Below, one piece after another: positions 57,039-64,000 of a DNA stretch of 64,000 nucleotides; the first letter of the stretch is position 1; each line of letters opens with the position of its first letter. This stretch comes from Pseudocercospora fijiensis CIRAD86. Its lineage: Eukaryota; Ascomycota; Dothideomycetes; Mycosphaerellales; Mycosphaerellaceae. A program made the position numbers and the translations under genes. The DNA is taken from NCBI RefSeq assembly GCF_000340215.1, contig NW_006921539.1, positions 3,927,118 to 3,991,117 on the forward strand, read 5' to 3'. The notes beneath the pieces are model-generated. The model was not told where the DNA came from and searched no databases. It worked only from the letters and a program-made list of their open reading frames with translations.

Positions 57039-57947
57039 TCACGATGCCTTCTCGAACCGCCGCATGAAGCCCGCTCTAGCCTCGTTGTTCAGCACACCTC
57101 CTAGGCCATACGCAGGGACCATTCGGCACGCTCTTGCCAGAGACGAGGACAACCATAAGCTCCTGATGACACTCATTCGTTCCCGGAGCGAGAGCTTTGC
57201 AGGCCGGTTGTAGAGATCGAGACCCAGGAGGTGCAGCGGAGTGGCAATGAACTGGCTGGCAGCAGGACAAACGAGCTGTGCAGCGGTCAATCTACTCATG
57301 TGCTGTTCTAGCCCTTCAGGGAGTCGATCGGAGAGTAGAGCTGGAGCATTGAAAGTGAAGAACAGAGTGATCCCGTCTCGAATTACAAGAGGGATGAAGC
57401 TGGTCGGCGGAAGGGGGCGTAGTGTTCCTGTTGAAGCTGGACCGAAAGTTTGGGCGAAGCAGTTGTCCTTGTACAATGCCAGGCCGAGATTGACACTGGT
57501 AACGGCGCAGAATTTGGTGGTGCTGCTGGTGGTGGTGCTCGGTGGGAGATCATGTTTGTACGATGTGATTGTATCTGTCGTGTTCGCCACGAGATAGGTG
57601 CCACTGTAAAGAGCCAGCATCACGGCAAGTGGCCGACTCACGAAGAAGTTCCTGGGATTCAGGAGCATGTCCTTCAGAGCACTTCGCGCACAATCCAATA
57701 CGGGTCTCCGACTTGCCGCAGCATCGACAACTGCCCTGTACGTCTTGTCAGGCCTGATCAAGACTGCCAAGTGTCAATATACTTGCCTGTCAATCACCGT
57801 CATTACAGGCGCAACTGCCAGCGACGCAATTGCTGCTGATCCGGCATCAAATACCAGCCTGCCTGCCAACTGCTTGTTGGAGTCCGGGTGCACGACTCCA
57901 GGCTTGCCATCGCCTTCAGCCCAAGCAGATGCCATCCGACCATCCAT
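57039..57947 (-). CDS. Mitochondrial carrier-like membrane protein
   Basis: Exons 57787-57947 and 57039-57735 (minus) give 285 aa. It belongs to a conserved but uncharacterised fungal group distantly related to mitochondrial carriers. Recognisable parts: AGRLVFDAGSAAIASLAVAP with VMTVIDR, then AVVDAAASRRPVLD, LMLNP-like LLNPRNFFVSRPLAVMLALY, SGTYLVANTTDTI, and a second set of hydrophobic helices (FIPLVIRDGITLFFTFNAP, CPAASQFIATPLHLLGLDLY). The three-fold PxDxxRxx carrier signature is not evident. The intron (57736-57786) starts GCAAGT after AG, a GC-AG intron with perfect consensus, and removing it joins VMTVIDR to AVVDAAA. The first in-frame ATG is at 57947; an upstream GTG is not used. Probably in the inner mitochondrial membrane. 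Confidence 0.85.
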
Positions 57948-58419
57948 CCCGAGGATCGTCACAGAGGACCACCAAGCAAGTGCGTGCTATGCTGGTGAAC
58001 CGACAGTCTCATCTGTCGGACTTCGGTGCATTTTGGAAAGGACTGGCTACCCAAATTAGGCATACAAAAGCCGCGAGCATGCGCACAACATGATCCACGG
58101 GAGCTCGAATCTTTTGACGTTGGTCTGCGATATTCCGAGCTGTAGCTGTTGCCAAGAGATACGTATGCTCGGAACATATTGTAAAGCACGCTACGGCTAT
58201 GCAAGCCGATGCCAGGTGACTGCTCCATCGCAAGGCTGCCTCTTTCGGCAATCTCAGCGTGCGACCCAGGAAATGGTCTGGCCAAGACATGGGTGACTCG
58301 GCATATTGGACCTTGTATATGGTCACAATAAGATCGATCTGATGGCAAGATACACACGGCATGTTATGAATGTTCATTCATCCATTCATTCATTCCAGTC
58401 ATAAAGCTCCAAAGAAAAA
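57948..58419. other. Intergenic
   Basis: Between two minus-strand genes; 3' end of PRODH carries a repeated ATTCATTC near 58375-58395. No other gene seen. Confidence 0.5.
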
Positions 58420-59973
58420 TCACGACCGACCCATCAATCTCCCAAACACCCTCCTCTTCAACTCCCCATAATACTCAAACATCCCATCCCGCATCCTATC
58501 CGCGCCACCCTGATTCTCCACAAGCCTCCGAAGCAAATACTGCATACACTCCTGAATCGACCCCCAAGTCAAACACCTATACACCCTCGGCACAACAACA
58601 CCACCACCACCACCACCACCACCACCACTATCCCCCTCAGCCTTCCTCTTCTCTTCGAGCTCCTCACACCTCTGCAAAATCTTACACCCCAGCTCATCAG
58701 CCATCCCCTGCAACTGCCCAAAATCCGGCACGACTTTCAGCTCGCCTTTTCCCGAAAGTTGTTGGATCAGATTCCAGGCCCGAGAGACACTTTCCGGATT
58801 ATGGCCTGCGAGGAACAGCTGCACGGACGGGAAATTTTCCGGGTGGAAGCCCAGATTCGTGCCGGAGAGGAGGTCACGGACGATGCTGTTGTACGAGTCA
58901 TCGGTATCTTGCTTGGAGTCGTGGATCAAACTCCTCTGGTCGTGAGCGATGTAGGCGCCTCGGACGAGTTTGATGGCCAGCGTCCAACGTTCGCGATCGG
59001 CGAGAGAAAGCTGGGATTTTAATTTGGAGCGGGATTCCTTGAGGTATGCCTGGAGAGTATTGTAGACCAGCGCGTGACCATCTCGATTCCAGCGCCGCAT
59101 CAAATCGATCGTCCAGCGATCGATGGCCGTCTGGACGGCCGATTGTTCCGAGTCGATCCAGATCCTGCAATTTCGCGCGCGAGCTTTCGCACAGATTTCG
59201 TCCATGGCGCCGACGAAAGATTCGGGCGCTGCGGAGTCTGCCAGTAAGGCTTTCACCGCTTCCGAACCGGCTCCTGTGAGTTTGATCCCGAGCCAGTCTC
59301 CACTACCCGCCATGTCAAGCGTCGCGAGATTTCCGTTCTTCCACATGTTCAGCCCGGCATCCTTAGTAGCTGCGCTCTCAGCTCCCGTCGCTCGAGCCTT
59401 GTTGGAAGAGTCAACGACCGTCTCCCTTCCGTAGCAAAGAATCACACCAGCATACCCCATTTTCCGAATCTGGTCTCGGGTCTTGAAGATTTCCTTCTGG
59501 TTGGTCCCGGCACAGAATTGGTCGTATACCAAGGGCTTGACGACCGCTCTCAGAACCGGGTTCGCATCTGGATTCAGGATTTTAGATCTGGAATTTGCGA
59601 TCGTGTCGAGGATGGTGAAGCCCGCTTTGAACATGATCGGGGACGTGAACATGGTGCCGAGGAGAAGGTTTCGAAGGAGACTGAATGTCGGGAGTCGTTC
59701 GAGTCCCGAAGGTTTCGCGGCTTCGGCGGTCTTGGTTCTTGATACGGCGAAGTCATTGTGGACTTTCGCGTCCTGTGCACCCGCTGCATAGTGGGAATAT
59801 GATCGAAGGACGAAATATCCGATCTGGTTTCTCGTGAAGGTGTGAGATTTCGACGCTTGTCGAAGACCAGTACAACGAATTGTAAAGGGGGTAGACATTG
59901 TGGGAGTGGAGAGTGAACGAGTCAAGTCTCGAAGAGTGAGCCCAGGTTTGTTTTCTCCTTTGATCAACCACAT
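58420..59973 (-). CDS. PUT1: Proline dehydrogenase (mitochondrial)
   Basis: Oxidises proline to pyrroline-5-carboxylate with FAD in the mitochondrion, feeding P5CDH encoded next to it. Single exon. The longest frame starts at 59973 (517 aa); Met 26 at 59898 has the better context (CACAATGTC) and directly opens a targeting-like sequence (MSTPFTIRCTGLRQASKSH, then LRSYSHYA), so 492 aa is likely. Family blocks: VYDQFCAGTN, YAGVILCYGRE, IWIDSEQSAVQTAIDRWTID, YNTLQAYLKESRSKL, KLVRGAYIAHDQR, LFLAGHNPESV, and the substrate-binding end YLLRRLVENQGG. A nine-residue glycine run encoded by a GGT repeat interrupts the region before VVVPRVYRCLTWG. Co-oriented with and 484 bases downstream of P5CDH. Confidence 0.96.
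   Translation of the reverse strand: MWLIKGENKPGLTLRDLTRSLSTPTMSTPFTIRCTGLRQASKSHTFTRNQIGYFVLRSYSHYAAGAQDAKVHNDFAVSRTKTAEAAKPSGLERLPTFSLLRNLLLGTMFTSPIMFKAGFTILDTIANSRSKILNPDANPVLRAVVKPLVYDQFCAGTNQKEIFKTRDQIRKMGYAGVILCYGRETVVDSSNKARATGAESAATKDAGLNMWKNGNLATLDMAGSGDWLGIKLTGAGSEAVKALLADSAAPESFVGAMDEICAKARARNCRIWIDSEQSAVQTAIDRWTIDLMRRWNRDGHALVYNTLQAYLKESRSKLKSQLSLADRERWTLAIKLVRGAYIAHDQRSLIHDSKQDTDDSYNSIVRDLLSGTNLGFHPENFPSVQLFLAGHNPESVSRAWNLIQQLSGKGELKVVPDFGQLQGMADELGCKILQRCEELEEKRKAEGDSGGGGGGGGGVVVPRVYRCLTWGSIQECMQYLLRRLVENQGGADRMRDGMFEYYGELKRRVFGRLMGRS
58600..58628. repeat. (ACC)n trinucleotide repeat coding poly-Gly
   Basis: Nine-plus ACC units on the plus strand, read as GGT glycine codons in PRODH. 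Likely length-variable; lies in a non-conserved loop between GDSGG and VVVPRVY. Confidence 0.9.
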
Positions 59974-60457
59974 GCCCGGGCCCCAAGCTTCTCCCGTCGG
60001 TCTTGAAAGCCGACATGGTGGAGGTCAGACCTGTCGCCCATGGTATATCAATAGCTCTCGGCCAGGGTTACTTGAAGCACCTGACGTTCCCAAAGAGGCA
60101 TGCAAATCCACGGGGCCTGATTTCAACCCAAGCAGCCGTGCAGCCGTGCGTAGCCGTTCTGCTCACGTGAACCAGGCTGAGATTCTAGAATACTGATACG
60201 ACCGCACAAAATGTGCAGACATTGATTCGCAGATCCAACACATACGCGCACCAAAGATCTCGCTCCATGCGTAGACGATCCTCTCGGCATGACTCTATCT
60301 GTCTCCATTTCTCACGACGACCCATACGCCTATCCGAGCCAAACGGCCGAAATCATGAGTTCTACATTCGCACACATCGATAACCGACAATCAAACCTCA
60401 TCCATTTCAATCCATCTACCAACACCAACCCAATGCATCGGCTATCACAATCCCAAA
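59974..60457. other. Intergenic between PRODH and P5CDH
   Basis: PRODH promoter and P5CDH 3' region. The duplicated string gcagccgtgc (60130-60148) is the only repeat seen. No regulator site can be assigned by eye. Confidence 0.5.
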
Positions 60458-62259
60458 TTACATATTACTAGGATACAAAACCTCCTCAAGCTTATTAAAC
60501 TCCTCCTTCAACGTCCGCGGCGCCGTGAAACGCATCAGCAAATTCGAGCTCCCAGCCTTATCACAAGTCCCACTGGCGCGAGCACCACCGAAAGACTGTT
60601 GACCAATCACCGCGGCGGTGATTTTGCAATTGATGTAGAAATTTCCGGCCGAGTAGCGGAGCTTGTCTTCGGCGAGACGGATGGCGTGTTGGTTGTTCGA
60701 GAAGATGTTACCGGTCAGCGCGAAGCCGCCGCCGTGGTTGTCGATGAGGTCGAGAGTGGATTCGAAGTCGTGGTCGGGGTATATGTATGCGGTTAAGACG
60801 GGTCCGAAGAGTTCCTGGTTGAAGAGCCGGTGGTCTTTGTGTTTGGAAATGTAGATGGTCGGGTCGATGTAGTAGCCAACGCTGCCGTCGTACGTGCCGC
60901 CGATGACACGCTCGAGGGTATGGTCTTCATTCGCCTGGTCGATGGCGCGCACAATGCGATTGAACGCTTTCTGGTCAATCACCGGTCCGGTGAAAGATTG
61001 GTAGTCCTCTGGAGGACCGACTTTGACTCTTGCAAGCTCTTTCTTCATGTAGCCGAAGAACTCGTCGGCGCGGCTTTGCGGGACGTAAATTCGAGAGCAG
61101 GCGGAGCATTTCTGGCCTGCGTATTCGAACGAGGCGCGGACGGTGTGCTTGGCGGCTTCTTCGACATCGGCGGAGGGGTGAAGCAGGTGGAAGTTCTTGC
61201 CAGAAGTCTCTCCTGCCATGCGTGGGAAGTCGCGGTATTTGTTCTCGGCAAGGCCCTGTGCAGCCTGCACGTTGAGCTTGCGGAAGACGTCGGAAGAGCC
61301 GATGAAAGTGAGCGCGGAGAATGCAGGGTGGTCGAAGACGGTGTTGGTGATCTGCTCAGCATCACCGTTCACGAGCTGGACAACGCCTTCGGGCAGACCA
61401 GCCTCGAGCAAGATGTTGTGAATCAGATGGCTGATGTGGGCCGTCATTGGCGCCGGCTTCCACACCACGACATTTCCGAGGAGTGCGGGAGCGGAAACCA
61501 AGTTGCCACCGATTGCAGCAAAGTTGAATGGAGACACGGCGTAGACGAATCCTTCGAGAGGTCTCCAGTCTGTGCGTCCGTGATGTCCTGGTGAGTTGAC
61601 AGTCGGTTGTTTGTCGTAGATCTCTTGAGCGAAGCCGACGTTGTATCGGAAGAAATCACAGAGCTCGGCAGCGGCATCGATTTCTGCTTGCCACGCATTC
61701 TTGCCTTGACCCAACATAGCAGCAGCGAGCAGCTGGAATCGATACTGGCCGGAGACCAGCTCGGCGGCACGCAGGAAGATCGAAGCTCGATCGGGGAAGG
61801 GCATTGCCTGCCATGTCTTCTTCGCCTCCAGTGCTCGGTCGATAGCCTGCTTGACCTCCGCGGGCGTTGCCGAGGCGTATTCTTGGAAGGTTGTGTTGTG
61901 CTCTGACGGCATTGCCATGCGTGTGAGGCTTTGGGAAGAGGTAATTGATGCATCTGGTCCTCCCAGTGCCGGCACTTGGAGAGGCAGCTTCGCCCGTAGT
62001 TCTTCGAGCGCTGCAGACAGCTTCTGTCGTTCGGGCGAAGAGGGGGCGAAATGAAGCTACGTGAGAGATCAGTAGATGGAGTTGCACTTGTGCAATTCCG
62101 CCAACTCACATTATGTTCGTTGAAAGGCTTCGGCACGCGGTATGTGCCCGAAGTCAGCGATCTCACGCCATTATTATTGAGAGCACTGATCCGCGTCTGC
62201 GGCACGACTCTGCTTTGGCGAAGCGCTGATGTCGCTGTCCCTAAGCGTACGGCGGCCAT
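60458..62259 (-). CDS. PUT2: Delta-1-pyrroline-5-carboxylate dehydrogenase (mitochondrial)
   Basis: Oxidises glutamate semialdehyde to glutamate with NAD, the second step of proline catabolism. Exons 62110-62259 and 60458-62056 (minus) give 582 aa. The first exon encodes an Arg/Ser-rich presequence (MAAVRLGTATSALRQSRVVP) leading to RVPKPFNEHN, which joins to LHFAPSSPERQKL across a GTGAGT/CGTAG intron. ALDH landmarks: FVYAVSPFNFAAIGGN, WKPAPMTAHIS, ALTFIGSSDVFRKL, GETSGKNFHLLHPSAD, the catalytic cysteine region EYAGQKCSACSRIYVP, NQELFGPVLTAYIY, and FGGARASGTCDKAGS near the end. Length and order match fungal and animal P5CDH. Together with PRODH it forms a two-gene proline cluster. Confidence 0.97.
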
Positions 62260-62745
62260 TGTGTGAAGGGGATGGCGAAGATGGCTGCGCACAAAAAATC
62301 CCACAGCTCGCCATGTACACATAGAACTAACACATAGCAAGCTTTATTCTGGTGACGGTAAGTACCTGGAAACCTCCTCGCCCGAACCAGTCGGTTTCCA
62401 TCGCCGGTCATGCTGCAGGTCATGCGTAGCGCTCCAGCACGATTTAGGAAATTTGATGCATGCCATTCAAAGTCTAGTCAAGCAGACAGAATTCGGGAAA
62501 GACATCCGTAGCGTTCATCAACAGGTGGGGAAGCCGGTCGGCGGTCAACATTATTATTATTATTTTGGTACAGCAAAGCTGGCCGATGCGCTTGGCCGGT
62601 AAGATTTCCCGACATCACTCAATCCACAATCACCCGAATCGAGGCGAAGCGTCCGGTGCAGAATGTTGTCAAAAGCATAGGCTAGTATTCTATCTCAAGA
62701 AATCGACCGTCAACAACTTCAACGTCTCAACTCTGCCCAGCAAAA
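62260..62745. promoter_or_regulatory. Divergent promoter region P5CDH / FAD amine oxidase
   Basis: 486 bases between the two start codons, so P5CDH and the oxidase may share control. A run of TTATTATTATT lies at about 62552-62565. Confidence 0.55.
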
Positions 62746-64000
62746 ATGAATTCAAACGACTCGCCCATTGCAATTGTTGGCGGCGGCGCCTGGGGCCTGT
62801 CAACCGCCCAGCATTTGACGAATGCTGGTTACACCAACATTACAGTGTACGAGCGGGCCGAAAAAATCCCATCCCCTTACTCTGCAGCATGGGATATCAA
62901 CAAGATTATCCGTGCGGAATATGAAGACCCATTCTACACAAACTTGACATTGGTGAGTCCGCCCACTTGCCTCAGCTTTGTTGGAATACTGACTGACCTT
63001 GATCTAGGAAGCGATCAAGCAATGGAAAACCCCGCTGTATGGCCCATACTTCCACCAAACCGGATACGTAGTCGCGGCCACTGGCAGAGCACCCGCGAAA
63101 GCAGTCAAGCATCTGGAAGAAGCCCTTTCCAACGTGGAAGACCACCCGGCCTTCAAATCTGGAATCCGGAGACTGGAGAGTCCCCAAGACTTCAAGGATT
63201 ATACGTGGCAGTACACCGGTCCATTAAACGGATGGAAAGGTTACTACAACCGATTAGCGGGCTATGGTCATTCCGCCGATGCGCTCAAAGGCATTTGGGA
63301 ACACTGCGCGAGAATCGGTGTCAAATTCGTGCTTGGCGAGAGCGCGGGAAAGGTCGAAAAATTGCTGTATTCTGGCTCACGGTGTGTTGGTCTTGAGACT
63401 GCCGATGGCAAGAAGCACAAGGCCGATCTGACCATATGTGCCTTGGGCGCACATGGCGCGGATCTGCTTCCTGGTCTGGGCAAATTTGTCAGTGCCCGCG
63501 CCTGGTCGGTTGCGCACGTTCAGCTGAATGAGGATGAAGCAAACTTCCTCCGAGGCATTCCAACTACCAATGTGCGAGATCTGGGGTTCTTCTTCGAGCC
63601 GGATCCAAAGACTAAGCTGTTCAAGCTATGTCCTTTGGGTGTTGGTTTCACAAATACGGGCTCTGATGGCGTCTCTCGGGCACCAAGAGAGCGTTTGCCT
63701 CCACCGCAAGATTTCATCCCTGCCGAAGATGAACAAAAGCTCAGACAGTTGCTGAGAGAAACATTTCCGTGGATGGCTGACCGGGCCTTCGTGGAGCAAA
63801 AGCTGTGCTGGTTTGCAGATACTGCGGATTCCGACTACTGTATCGACTTCGTTCCAGGCACCCAGAATTCAGTGGTTGCGCTATCGGGCGACTCGGGACA
63901 TGGCTTCAAGATGATGCCAATCGTCGGCACGTGGGTGGCGCAGCTGCTTGGTGACGGCAAGCAGTCGGAGCAACGCTGGAAGTGGAAGTCGGTTGACCTC
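62746..64000 (+). CDS. FAD-dependent amine oxidase, saccharopine/fructosyl-amino-acid oxidase type (3' partial)
   Basis: Exons 62746-62952 and 63008 to the window end give at least 400 aa; the frame is still open at 64000. It is a DAO-fold flavoprotein of the group containing sarcosine, pipecolate, saccharopine and fructosyl amino acid oxidases. The N terminus holds the dinucleotide motif IVGGGAWGLSTAQHL (GGGAWG, 11-16) and YERAEKIPSPYSAAWD. Later landmarks are ICALGAHGADLLPG, KLCWFADTADSDYCIDF and LSGDSGHGFKMMPIVG; the last two match the flavin-contacting C-terminal part of the family. The intron (GTGAGT/TCTAG) joins FYTNLTL to EAIKQWKTPLYG. The covalent-flavin Cys region lies beyond or near the end. 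Substrate uncertain; adjacency to proline catabolism suggests a secondary or N-substituted amino acid. Confidence 0.9.

Overview
This window is nuclear DNA of a filamentous ascomycete. The genes carry short spliceosomal introns (mostly 45-75 nt, GT-AG, with CTRAY-type branch sites), they are densely packed on both strands, and they encode typical Pezizomycotina proteins. Two AT-rich islands with almost no CpA/TpG look like repeats destroyed by repeat-induced point mutation (RIP). The protein set and the 2EXR/F-box-like families would fit a dothideomycete such as a member of the Mycosphaerellaceae, but that is an inference from recognition, not from a search. One run of 100 N sits inside a gene.

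Layout. 0-5.5 kb: 3' exon of an unknown gene, a RIP-destroyed island, a flavin monooxygenase, an F-box-like gene. 6.1-9.1 kb: ribosome-associated Hsp70 (SSB type) with at least 13 exons, several of them tiny, and two GC-AG introns. 9.5-20.7 kb: mostly housekeeping: an F-box-like gene, a four-exon TMEM256/DUF423 membrane protein, DNA topoisomerase I, ATP synthase gamma, and the divergent ER-Golgi pair SEC20/ERV46. 21-24.9 kb: two related small lysine-rich nuclear proteins and an L-fuconate dehydratase-like enolase-superfamily enzyme. 26.8-39.5 kb: two sugar transporters, a P-loop/HAD/uracil-phosphoribosyltransferase fusion, an F-box-like gene, a SnoaL-like protein, and a proline tRNA gene with two insertions. 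39.6-40.3 kb: second RIP island. 40.6-49 kb: Cdc1/PGAP5-like phosphoesterase, a small secreted cysteine protein, U5 snRNP GTPase SNU114 and acetyl-CoA acetyltransferase. 50.3-55.6 kb: a quinate/hexose-type permease followed by three adjacent loci whose frames are broken by single-base events. 55.6-64 kb: a secreted dienelactone hydrolase, a mitochondrial carrier-like protein, the proline catabolic pair PRODH/P5CDH, and a divergent FAD amine oxidase that runs off the end.

Functional threads: proline to glutamate conversion in mitochondria (PRODH and P5CDH, adjacent and co-oriented), ER-Golgi trafficking and GPI-anchor remodelling (SEC20, ERV46, CDC1-like), and carbohydrate or plant-aromatic uptake and breakdown (three permeases, fuconate dehydratase, broken esterase and TIM-barrel genes).

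The most unusual object is the tRNA-Pro(CGG) gene at 35769-35923 on the minus strand. Besides a canonical 37/38 intron it carries a 54-nt insert in the T-loop with GT and AG ends, a GTATGT donor and a CTAAT branch-like site; its removal restores a perfect T-loop and a 72-nt tRNA. It looks like a spliceosomal-type intron in a Pol III gene.
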